From CAZEJK01 sp964512045 (GTDB lineage Bacteria > Acidobacteriota > Thermoanaerobaculia > Thermoanaerobaculales > Sulfomarinibacteraceae), in the NCBI GenBank assembly GCA_964512045.1, contig CAZEJK010000251.1, forward strand, positions 1-7,563: a DNA stretch of 7,563 bases. The letters are read 5' to 3'. Shown here one piece after another: positions 1 through 6,438 of the stretch. The first letter of the stretch is position 1. The number at the start of each line of letters is the position of its first letter. The notes beneath the pieces were generated by a model. The model was not told the DNA's origin. It made no database searches and worked only from the letters and a program-made list of their open reading frames with translations. A program made the translations under genes and the position numbers.

Positions 1-286
1 GCCAGCGAGCCTGCATCCGCGGCCACCTGCCCACGTTGAAGCGATCGTCCATCGCAGCCTCCATCGGCCAACGCCGTGCCGTCAAACCAGTCGTGTGCGC
101 GCCCAGTATAGTCCCAACGCCGGGCGCGACCGCTACCCCCGCCAGTGTGTTGGTCGAGCGATGGACCGCGGTCAGAGCTCAGCATCATGCCCAACGGCAT
201 CGCCGGGGGCCGCGGGCCGGCCTCCGGATGGCCGGGGCCAGGGCCGGGTCCGGGCGGTCTCTTTGCCTGGTTCGTAAATGCAGACC

Positions 287-322
287 CCCCGCCCTCCCGC
301 CGGCGAGACGCCGGCTCCCACA
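287..322 (-). repeat. REP-like palindromic unit A
   Basis: Read on the minus strand this is a 36-base unit built round a perfect 7-bp inverted repeat, GCCGGCG-TCT-CGCCGGC (stem arms at 299-305 and 309-315). It is followed by a G-rich tail. It matches unit B (341-376, plus strand) at 26 of 36 aligned positions without gaps, including the central nine bases GCGTCTCGC. The two units are divergent, with their 5' ends 18 bases apart. This is the layout of a bacterial interspersed mosaic element made from two REP hairpins. Whether more copies exist in the genome cannot be seen here. Confidence 0.5.
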
Positions 323-340
323 AAGAAGAGAGGACCGGAT

Positions 341-376
341 TGTGTTGGCCTGCGTCTCGCAGGCCGGGTGGGTGGG
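341..376 (+). repeat. REP-like palindromic unit B
   Basis: This unit has a perfect 8-bp inverted repeat, GGCCTGCG-TCT-CGCAGGCC (arms 347-354 and 358-365), preceded by TGTG and followed by a G-rich tail. Compared with unit A, the stem pair at unit positions 11 and 21 changes from G-C to T-A. Both members of the pair change, so pairing is kept. The central GCGTCTCGC is identical. Compensatory change in an otherwise diverged pair suggests that the folded form is what is conserved. It is probably an extragenic palindromic element; two chance GC hairpins are the alternative. Confidence 0.5.
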
Positions 377-413
377 TCACGAGGCGACCGATGATCGAAG
401 CGATCGGAGCACT

Positions 414-445
414 GCCCGGTCCCGGTCAACGGACCCGGACCGGGC
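414..445. repeat. 9-bp GC-rich stem-loop
   Basis: A perfect inverted repeat, GCCCGGTCC (414-422) and GGACCGGGC (437-445), encloses a 14-base loop that itself contains partly complementary GGTC/GGACC. No T run follows, so it does not look like a classical intrinsic terminator. It sits about 40 bases downstream of the REP-like pair and may belong to the same structured intergenic element. Confidence 0.4.
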
Positions 446-666
446 CCCGACAGCTGGAAGCCGGACCCGGATGATGGCCCAGCGGCAGCTTCGAAGGCAT
501 ACGGGTCAACGCGTTACACGCTCCTTCGCGCTGCACCGCGCGGTGGGCTCAGTCCCGTGATGGGGAGCGGCGCCTCGGCAACCAGTACGCTTACAGGTCA
601 ACGCGATGGAAGGGGCTTCAGGGTTCCGAGCCCGGCAGCCGGATCCCGGCCATCCGGTCCCCGGCG

Positions 667-681
667 AATGCTTCGCATTTT
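667..681 (+). terminator. Weak hairpin with short T run (possible terminator)
   Basis: AATGC (667-671) and GCATT (675-679) can pair round a TTC loop. The stem ends in a TTTT run at 678-681. An alternative overlapping stem, CTTCG/CGAAG (671-675 and 682-686), is also possible. The stem is short and no gene is recognised upstream for it to terminate, so the call is weak. Confidence 0.15.
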
Positions 682-803
682 CGAAGATACGGAGCTTTGA
701 GTTACCAACGAGGCCTCTCGGTGTATCGTCTTCCCCCCGGGCACTCGCAGCACCCGCAGCAGAATGGCCGGAACAACACTGCCACTGACAAAGTTGTGAC
801 ATG

Positions 804-821
804 ACGGGCTCGCGCGCCCGT
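804..821. promoter_or_regulatory. Inverted repeat in the heme-operon leader (candidate operator)
   Basis: ACGGGC-TCGCGC-GCCCGT is a perfect 6-bp inverted repeat. Each side is bounded by a CATG (800-803 and 824-827), which gives a longer imperfect dyad of 28 bases. A TTGTGA/TGACA-like stretch at 794-801 and TACCAT at 821-826 resemble -35 and -10 elements, but the spacing (19-21) is longer than ideal. The position, about 80 bases before hemH, suits a promoter with an overlapping regulator site. The match to promoter consensus is poor and the assignment is inference. Confidence 0.28.
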
Positions 822-904
822 ACCATGCGACGTGACGGCAGGGCGCGCAGGGAGCACGCACGTTCGTTGAGCCGCCGTCACCCGTGGAGGTCCGTACAAC
901 CGTG

Positions 905-1879
905 ATGTCACAGAGCTCCAGTCATATCGGCGTCGTTCTCCTCGACCTGGGCGGCGTGCGCAGCCGATCCGAGGTTCGGGGGTTCATTGCCCGCATGCTG
1001 TCCGATCCGGAGATCATGCACATCCCCGGGCCCATCCGCGTGCCGCTCGCTCAGCTCATCGCGTACCGGCGTGCTCCGGCCGTGGCCCGCAAGTACGCCG
1101 AGATCGGCTTCAGCCCGATCCATGCCGAGACCGCAGCGATCACCTCGGCTCTCGCCGGCCGGCTCGGTACCGGGTACCGGGTGGCATTCGCGTTCCGCCA
1201 CTCGCCCCCATACCCGGACGAGGTCCTGGCCCGCCTCCAGGCAGAGGGCGTTGAGCACGTGCTTGCACTACCGCTATTTCCGCAAAGGTCGTGGGCCACC
1301 AACAGGACGTGTCTGGCCGCCCTGGCCAAGGCCGCCGAGAGCAAGAGCCTGGAGTGGCGCGGCATCCAGCTCGAACCCGACAGCAACGGCCTCATCTCGG
1401 CGATCATGGCGAAGACGGAACCTCTTCTCGACGACTGCGAGCACGTGCTCTTCACCGCTCACGGCCTGCCGATGCGCAACGTGAACAAAGGCGACCCATA
1501 CCCGGGCGATGTGGCGAAGACAACCGACCTGTTGCGCGCGCGGCTGCCGGCGGACCTCCCGTCGACAGTGGTGTTCCAGAGTCGTGTCGGACCCGTCGCC
1601 TGGCTCGAGCCCCACCTCGACGCAACCGTCACCGCGCTTGGCAAAGCCGGCGTCCGCAGGCTCACTGTGGTTCCTGTCGCGTTCCTGACCGAGAACCTCG
1701 AGACGAACCACGAGCTCGATATCGAGACCCGAGAGCTCGCCGAGGAGGCGGGAATCGAGTCCTACCGTCGGGCGCCGGTCCCCGGTCACCATCCAGCGTT
1801 GATCGATACGATGGCCCACACCGTCCAAGCTGCCGCCGCCGAGCAGGGGTGGTCTCGCTTTGAAGGGAGCACGTCATGA
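905..1879 (+). CDS. hemH: Ferrochelatase (HemH / CpfC family)
   Basis: This enzyme inserts ferrous iron into a porphyrin (protoporphyrin IX or coproporphyrin III) in the cytoplasm or at the membrane surface. The product is about 324 residues, normal for bacterial forms. The N-terminal GVVLLDLGG (9-17) matches the family VLLxNLG start. TAHGLP (184-189) holds the catalytic His186 and is followed by the family KGDPYP (195-200). FQSRVGPVAWLEP (224-236) is the family QSR-WLxP segment, and LTENLETNHELD (261-272) carries the conserved metal-site Glu266. Motifs that are usually MRYGNP and SPL are FRHSPP and SPIH here, so it is a divergent member. No C-terminal iron-sulfur cysteine cluster is seen. 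Possible starts are GTG 884, GTG 902 and ATG 905. GGAGG (886-890) lies inside any reading from 884, and I prefer 905, with 902 close behind. The stop overlaps the hemY start by four bases. Confidence 0.95.
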   Translation: MSQSSSHIGVVLLDLGGVRSRSEVRGFIARMLSDPEIMHIPGPIRVPLAQLIAYRRAPAVARKYAEIGFSPIHAETAAITSALAGRLGTGYRVAFAFRHSPPYPDEVLARLQAEGVEHVLALPLFPQRSWATNRTCLAALAKAAESKSLEWRGIQLEPDSNGLISAIMAKTEPLLDDCEHVLFTAHGLPMRNVNKGDPYPGDVAKTTDLLRARLPADLPSTVVFQSRVGPVAWLEPHLDATVTALGKAGVRRLTVVPVAFLTENLETNHELDIETRELAEEAGIESYRRAPVPGHHPALIDTMAHTVQAAAAEQGWSRFEGSTS

Positions 1880-3279
1880 CGGAGCGAGCTGCCGATGTCA
1901 TCGTCATCGGAGGCGGCCTCGCCGGTCTGGCCTGTGCCTGGCGGCTGTACCGTCACGGAGTTGACGTCGTGCTGTACGAACGGAACGCCGTACCGGGCGG
2001 CAACGTGCGCAGCGAGGAGGTGCACGGCTATCTCCTCGAGCGCGGTCCACACACCGTCCTGGCGTCCGCCCACGAGGTCTTCCAGCTCGCCGAAGAGGTG
2101 GGCGCCGGCAACGATCTTCTGGCCAGCAGGCCCGCCGCCCAGGCGCGACATATCGCCCGTAACGGACGGCTGCACGCCGCGCCGAGCGGGCCGGTCTCCT
2201 TTCTGACGACAGGCCTCCTCAGCCTGCGGTCCAAGATCGAGCTGGCCACCGAGCCACTACGGACACGCCGGGGTTCCATCGACGACTCCGCCGCCACGTT
2301 CTTCGAGCGCCGGTTCGGCAAGGAGGCCGCGGACGTGCTCGCCGGCGCGTTCATCTCCGGTGTGTACGCGGGCGACCCCGAGCAGCTCCAGGCCGCCGCG
2401 GCGTTCCCGCTTTTCTGGGGGTTCGAGGTGGAGACCGGATCGATGATCCGTGGTGCTCTGAAGATGAAGAGGCAGCAGAAGTCCGACCGCAAGCGGCTCG
2501 GCGCCAACGCACCGGCGAAGCGGCGCGGTCTGTTCTCGTTTCGTCGCGGGCTCGGGCAGCTCTCGGAGGCCGTCGCCGCCGCTCTCGGCGACCGATGTCA
2601 CCTGGGCTGCGGCGCGATCCAGATCGCAAGGACCGAAGACGGCTTCCAGGTCACCACCGAGTCCGATCGCGTCTCGTGCCGCCGCTTGGTGGTGGCCACG
2701 CCTCCCCACGAGGCCACCGACCTGCTCGCAGGTCTCGATCAGGCGCTCGGCGAAACCGTCGGGCAGATCCCGATGGGGCCCGTGGCGGTCGTCCAGCTCG
2801 GCTTCGCCGAGCGCCGTGACGAGATCCCCGAGAGCTTCGGTTTCCTGGTGCCGCGCTGCGAGGGGATCCGCACCCTCGGCGTCCTGTTCCCGTCGCGCAT
2901 CTTCGAGGGTCGGACCCCTCCGGGAGGCGACCTGCTCGCCGGGTTCGTAGGTGGCACGACAGACCCCGGCGCTCTCAACCTCTCGGACGAGGAGCTGAGC
3001 GACATTGTCCGGAGCGATCTCGAGAGCATGACCGGCCTGGATGCCGCACCGGATCTGGTGGACGTCACCCGCTGGCCAAACGCCATTCCACAGATGGCAC
3101 ACGGTCACATGGAGCGAATGGCGATTGTCGAGCGGCGCCTGCACCGACTTCCCGGGTTGGTGCTGGCTGGCAACTGGCTGCAGGGGGTGGGGCTCAAAGA
3201 TGCCGTCAGGTCGGGAATCGCTGCCGCCCGCCAGCTCCTCGACGACAGCTCGCCAGACGGCATCGGGAGCGGCGTATGA
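1876..3279 (+). CDS. hemY: Porphyrinogen oxidase, FAD-dependent (HemY / CgoX family)
   Basis: This flavoprotein uses oxygen or another acceptor to oxidise protoporphyrinogen IX, or coproporphyrinogen III in the coproporphyrin branch, and supplies the substrate of the neighbouring ferrochelatase. It has 467 residues, typical of the family. The N-terminal Rossmann motif IGGGLAGLA (11-19) ends its second strand at Glu35, which should bind the FAD ribose. PGGNVRSEE follows at 40-48. GVYAGDPEQL (162-171) and GSMIRGALK (188-196) are family signatures. The C-terminal AGNWLQGVGLKDAVRSG region (about 431-447) closes the FAD site. The start is an ATGA overlap with hemH, with GGGAG six bases upstream, and the end is another ATGA overlap with hemA. 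Which substrate is used cannot be decided without knowing whether HemQ or HemN/HemF is present elsewhere in the genome. Confidence 0.95.
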   Translation: MTERAADVIVIGGGLAGLACAWRLYRHGVDVVLYERNAVPGGNVRSEEVHGYLLERGPHTVLASAHEVFQLAEEVGAGNDLLASRPAAQARHIARNGRLHAAPSGPVSFLTTGLLSLRSKIELATEPLRTRRGSIDDSAATFFERRFGKEAADVLAGAFISGVYAGDPEQLQAAAAFPLFWGFEVETGSMIRGALKMKRQQKSDRKRLGANAPAKRRGLFSFRRGLGQLSEAVAAALGDRCHLGCGAIQIARTEDGFQVTTESDRVSCRRLVVATPPHEATDLLAGLDQALGETVGQIPMGPVAVVQLGFAERRDEIPESFGFLVPRCEGIRTLGVLFPSRIFEGRTPPGGDLLAGFVGGTTDPGALNLSDEELSDIVRSDLESMTGLDAAPDLVDVTRWPNAIPQMAHGHMERMAIVERRLHRLPGLVLAGNWLQGVGLKDAVRSGIAAARQLLDDSSPDGIGSGV

Positions 3280-4508
3280 GCACCCCCCCGAGCGACATCC
3301 CGATCGGACTTGTGGGCTGTGACTTCCGTGTGGCGTCCTCACGTTGGCGCTCGAAGCTCGTGCTCGACGACGCCGAGTCGCTCGAGCTGGCCTCGGAGCT
3401 GGAGCGGACTGGCTGGGCTGACGGCATCGTGAATCTCAGCACCTGCAATCGTAACGAGTGGATCGTCTCCTCGGACGAGCCGCGCTGGGCCGCCGAGCTG
3501 CTGCGCAGCAGAATGCTCGAACGGCTGAACGACAGCGGCAGGGCGAGGATCCAGCCGTACCTCATGGTTGGCGACGAGGCTGCCCGTCACCTGTTCCGCG
3601 TCGCGATCGGACAGGAGTCGCTGGTCGTCGGTGAGCGTCAGATCGCCGGTCAGCTGTTCAAGGCGCTGGAGCACGCGCGCAGCCGCGGCACATCCACGCG
3701 CATCCTTAATGGCATCGGAGCGATCGCTGGACGGCTCGTCCGCATCGCGATCCGCCGAGGCTGTGTGGGGTCGTCTGCCAGCGGGGTCCATGCCCTGGCT
3801 TTGACCTACCTCAGGCACCGCGCCAGGAAACGCCCGATCTCACGGGTGGCCGTGGTCGGCCTCGGCGCCATCGGCCGAAGGGTTCACGGGCTGCTCGCAA
3901 ACGACCCCGACTTCGAGGTCGTCCCCATCAACCGAACCGCCAACGACTCGCACGTCGTTCCTCTCACCGAGCTTGCGGATCAGCTGACGCGGTGCGACGC
4001 TGCGATTGTGTGCACCGGCGCCAGGGCACCGATCATCACCACCGAGATGCTGCATCTCGGGCATTCGGCCGAGCAGCCTCTGGAGCTCATCGATATCGGT
4101 ATACCGCACCAGGTGGAGCGCAACGAGCTGCCAGAAGGTGTTCGCGTGGCCGGGCTGGACGAGCTGACGACCTTTCACGAGCTCTCCAACATGGACAAGG
4201 AGACGCCCTGCTCCGCCGCCGAGGCGGACGCGCTGGTCGATCGCGCGGTCGAGGAGCTGCGACGGTTCGCGTCCGAGCCAGCGTTCACCGAGGTTCTGGA
4301 CACCCTGCAACGTGAGCAAGAGCGCCTGACGGCGGAGACGATACCAAACCTCGTCCGCGAGCGTTTCGCCTACCTCGCCTCCGATGACCAACAGCAGCTC
4401 GAGCACGATCTTCGCGGTCTGCTTCTCGCCTACAATAGTCGCGTCTTCCGGACCATCCGGGAGGCCGCGAAGCACCAGGCGGAGGCAGCCTGGGATCGCG
4501 ACAACTGA
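3276..4508 (+). CDS. hemA: Glutamyl-tRNA reductase (GluTR)
   Basis: GluTR reduces glutamyl-tRNA(Glu) with NADPH to glutamate-1-semialdehyde, the committed first step of the C5 tetrapyrrole pathway. The protein has 410 residues, within the usual range. LSTCNRNE (54-61) holds the catalytic Cys57. HLFRVAIGQESLVVGERQIAGQ (105-126) corresponds to the family HLFxVAxGLdSxxxGExQIxGQ segment. VAVVGLGAIG (191-200) is the NADPH Rossmann motif. INRT (218-221), CTGA (246-249) and DIGIPHQVE (273-281) follow in family order, and a helical C-terminal dimerisation region begins near 310. It is divergent: the usual N-terminal NHRTAP is CDFRVA, the GAG Rossmann core is GLG, and the C-terminal KLLHxP motif appears as LLAYNS. 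GGGAG six bases upstream and the ATGA overlap fix the start. Confidence 0.95.
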   Translation: MSTPPSDIPIGLVGCDFRVASSRWRSKLVLDDAESLELASELERTGWADGIVNLSTCNRNEWIVSSDEPRWAAELLRSRMLERLNDSGRARIQPYLMVGDEAARHLFRVAIGQESLVVGERQIAGQLFKALEHARSRGTSTRILNGIGAIAGRLVRIAIRRGCVGSSASGVHALALTYLRHRARKRPISRVAVVGLGAIGRRVHGLLANDPDFEVVPINRTANDSHVVPLTELADQLTRCDAAIVCTGARAPIITTEMLHLGHSAEQPLELIDIGIPHQVERNELPEGVRVAGLDELTTFHELSNMDKETPCSAAEADALVDRAVEELRRFASEPAFTEVLDTLQREQERLTAETIPNLVRERFAYLASDDQQQLEHDLRGLLLAYNSRVFRTIREAAKHQAEAAWDRDN

Positions 4509-4545
4509 GCCCGGAAGCACGGAAGGACATCACGAGAGCCGAGAC

Positions 4546-5694
4546 ATGGCAGTTCGCAGAGGCCATCACATCTTCTTCGCGGTGACGCTCCTCGCACTCA
4601 CCGCACTGGGGGCATGGTGGACTGTCTACATCGCGCGCTCCGTGCAGCTCGAGAAGAACGCGGCCCTCCACGAGCTCCAGCACGCCGCGGAAGCCCACGC
4701 ACTCCGGATCGGTCACGACCCCGCAGCGCAACCCGTTTTAGGACCGGCAGGCATCGACGGCTTCGAGTGGGTCGCGACCCGGGACTGCGGCGGGGATCTG
4801 TGCGTGGCTGCCGAGCCACTCCACCCCGAGATGTCGGTCCGACCGGTGGAGGCGGCGCTCGCCGCAGTCGAGCACAAGGCGACCAGCCGCCGCGTGATGA
4901 TCATCGGCGAAGGCATTCTCCTGTTCGTCTTGCTCGGCGTCTGCGTCGCGATGCTGTACGGGCTGGTGCGCCAGGAGCAGCGGAACCTGCGACGCATGGA
5001 ACGGTTCGTGTCGGCGGTGACCCACGAGATGAAGACACCGCTGGCAGGGCTCCGCTCGCTGCTGCAAACCCTCGCAGCCGGTCGGATTCCGCCAGACCAG
5101 ACCGAGCGCCTCATCACCCTCGGCATCAAGGAGACCCATCGGCTCGAGCACACGGTCGAGAACGTCCTGATCTCGGGGAGCCTGCGCACCGATCGGTACC
5201 AGCTCCAGATCGAGCCGATCGATCTCCGCACCGTCCTGAACGCTTTCCTCGAGCACCGCCGCGCGACCCTTCCCGATCACCCCGAGCGCGTACGGCTCAT
5301 CTGGGAGGGGGAGGACCACACACTGGGCGTGTTGGCGGACTCACGCGCGCTTCGCGTGATCCTCGAGAACCTCCTGGACAACGCCATCAAGTACGGCGAC
5401 CGCGACGGCGAGATCACCGTAAGGGTCCAGCGCCGGGACGGTCGGGTTGCCATCTCCGTGGAGGATGCCGGCATCGGGTTCCCCCCGGAGCGTGCTGAAG
5501 AGCTCTTCGCCCCGTTCCGACACGGGTTGGAACGCTCCGACGTCGCGCAGCACGGCTCCGGTCTGGGTCTGTCGATCGCACGCCAGCTGGCGCGCAAGAT
5601 GAACGGTGAGCTTTCGGCCCACAGCCCGGGGCCATCTCAGGGCAGCGCGTTCACTCTCACTCTCGAGGACACCACCGAGGAGGCCCCGACATGA
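4546..5694 (+). CDS. Two-TM sensor histidine kinase
   Basis: This membrane sensor kinase has about 382 residues. It has a short N-terminus, TM1 (about 9-30), an extracytoplasmic domain of about 85 residues, TM2 (about 117-141), then directly a HisKA domain without an obvious HAMP. The H-box is FVSAVTHEMKTPLAGLR, with His160 as phospho-acceptor. The HATPase region shows the N-box LENLLDNAIKYGD (273-285), the G1 box DAGIG (307-311), an F-box FAPF (321-324) and the G2 box GSGLGLS (337-343), so all catalytic motifs are intact. The sensor domain contains a DCGGDLC segment with Cys81 and Cys86. The open frame extends upstream into hemA, but ATG 4546 is the only start that gives a sensible membrane protein. 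Its ribosome site (GAGAG) is weak. It lies 37 bases after hemA and overlaps the response regulator by ATGA, so the pair is surely cognate. Confidence 0.94.
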   Translation: MAVRRGHHIFFAVTLLALTALGAWWTVYIARSVQLEKNAALHELQHAAEAHALRIGHDPAAQPVLGPAGIDGFEWVATRDCGGDLCVAAEPLHPEMSVRPVEAALAAVEHKATSRRVMIIGEGILLFVLLGVCVAMLYGLVRQEQRNLRRMERFVSAVTHEMKTPLAGLRSLLQTLAAGRIPPDQTERLITLGIKETHRLEHTVENVLISGSLRTDRYQLQIEPIDLRTVLNAFLEHRRATLPDHPERVRLIWEGEDHTLGVLADSRALRVILENLLDNAIKYGDRDGEITVRVQRRDGRVAISVEDAGIGFPPERAEELFAPFRHGLERSDVAQHGSGLGLSIARQLARKMNGELSAHSPGPSQGSAFTLTLEDTTEEAPT

Positions 5695-6392
5695 ACTCGT
5701 TCCTGTTGGTGGAAGATGACGAGCTCGTCGGCAGCATGGTGCGGATCAACCTTGAAGCCGAGGGACACGTCGTCCAGTGGCACACCGACGGACGTGAAGG
5801 GCTCGCCGCAGCGACCAGCCAGCCGTTCGACCTGATCCTTCTCGATATCTCTCTGCCCGGCATCAACGGGCTCGAGGTGCTCAAGACGATCCGCCAGCGT
5901 GAGATCGGCACTCCGGTGCTCATGCTCACCGCGCAGGCCGATGTCTCGTCCAAGGTCAAGGCGCTCCAGCTCGGCGCCGACGACTACCTGGCCAAGCCGT
6001 TCGACGTCTCCGAGATGATCGCCCGGGTCCATGCCCTGATCCGTCGTTCCCAGGCTACCCGGCAGATCCCGGCTGACCGTACCGTCACCATTGGCAGCCA
6101 CACCATCAATCTGGAAACCCGTCAGGCCTCCACCGAAGAGGGTACGGTGACCCTCTCAGAAAAGGAGGCGGAGATCATCCGCTTGCTGGTGGAGGCCGGT
6201 GGCGCCCCGGTCAGCCGCAGCGAGATCCTCGATCAGGTGTGGGGCCGAGAGCAGTTTCCGTCAGATCGAACGGTGGACAACTACCTCCTCAGGCTGCGCA
6301 AGCTGTTCGAGCCCGACCCCGACCACCCCCGTCACCTCCTCACAGTCCGCGGGTCCGGGTACCGGTTCGCCGCGACCCCCCAGCCGCGCTAG
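5691..6392 (+). CDS. OmpR/PhoB-family response regulator
   Basis: The 233-residue DNA-binding response regulator is partner to the kinase immediately upstream. The receiver domain (about 1-120) shows the acidic pocket Glu8/Asp9/Asp10, phospho-acceptor Asp52 in LLDISLPGINGLE, Thr80 in LMLTA and Lys102 in AKPF, all in canonical places. The winged-helix effector domain (about 135-228) has the typical VSRSEILDQVWG, RTVDNYLLRLRKLFEPDP and TVRGSGYRF segments. It should bind direct repeats as a dimer when phosphorylated. GAGGAGG seven bases before the ATG, inside the kinase gene, and the ATGA overlap indicate translational coupling. Targets are unknown; its own heme operon is an obvious candidate by position only. 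Confidence 0.95.
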   Translation: MNSFLLVEDDELVGSMVRINLEAEGHVVQWHTDGREGLAAATSQPFDLILLDISLPGINGLEVLKTIRQREIGTPVLMLTAQADVSSKVKALQLGADDYLAKPFDVSEMIARVHALIRRSQATRQIPADRTVTIGSHTINLETRQASTEEGTVTLSEKEAEIIRLLVEAGGAPVSRSEILDQVWGREQFPSDRTVDNYLLRLRKLFEPDPDHPRHLLTVRGSGYRFAATPQPR

Positions 6393-6393
6393 T

Positions 6394-6421
6394 GCCGCAA
6401 CGCATCGGCAGGCGTTGAGGC
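6394..6421. terminator. Hairpin between convergent genes (candidate bidirectional terminator)
   Basis: GCC-g-CAACGC (6394-6403) pairs with GCGTTG-a-GGC (6412-6421) round an eight-base loop, with one mismatch. It starts right after the response-regulator stop and ends about 17 bases before the stop of the opposite-strand DUF5320-type gene, exactly where both transcripts should end. Neither strand has a following T run, so if it terminates transcription it would need Rho or act only as a 3'-end stabiliser. Confidence 0.35.
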
Positions 6422-6438
6422 CGGCGCGCCACTTCTCG

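Larger units (their letters stand above)
1..904. other. Long upstream region without a recognisable gene
   Basis: Nearly 900 bases lie before the first convincing gene. Open frames exist on both strands (the longest about 174 codons, 36-560 plus), but their translations are Arg/Pro/Ala/Ser-rich, low in complexity and match no family I recognise. This is what GC-rich non-coding DNA gives by chance. The region is instead rich in inverted repeats: a divergent pair of REP-like hairpins (287-376), a 9-bp stem-loop (414-445), a small hairpin next to a TTTT run (667-681) and an inverted repeat (804-821) before the heme operon. An eight-base word GGTCAACG recurs at 424, 504 and 596. I see no tRNA or rRNA. 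The first few dozen bases could be the tail of an upstream gene, but nothing supports that. Confidence 0.6.

Noticed and set aside
287..376. CRISPR array or IS terminal repeats
   Set aside because: There are only two diverged copies in opposite orientation, with no regular spacers and no transposase.
36..560. 174-codon open frame on the plus strand upstream of hemH
   Set aside because: The translation is low-complexity Arg/Pro/Ser-rich with no recognisable motif, it runs through the REP-like hairpins, and frames of similar length overlap it on both strands.
506..861. Overlapping minus-strand frames of 87-106 codons
   Set aside because: No family similarity, no good ribosome site, and a composition typical of GC-rich non-coding sequence.
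2257..3342. 361-codon minus-strand frame opposite hemY
   Set aside because: It is the antisense shadow of a gene with strong third-position GC bias and reads as Arg/Gly/Pro-rich nonsense.
4384..4545. Upstream extension of the kinase frame into hemA
   Set aside because: It overlaps the C-terminal hemA coding sequence in another frame and would put 54 polar residues before the first membrane segment; ATG 4546 is the sensible start.
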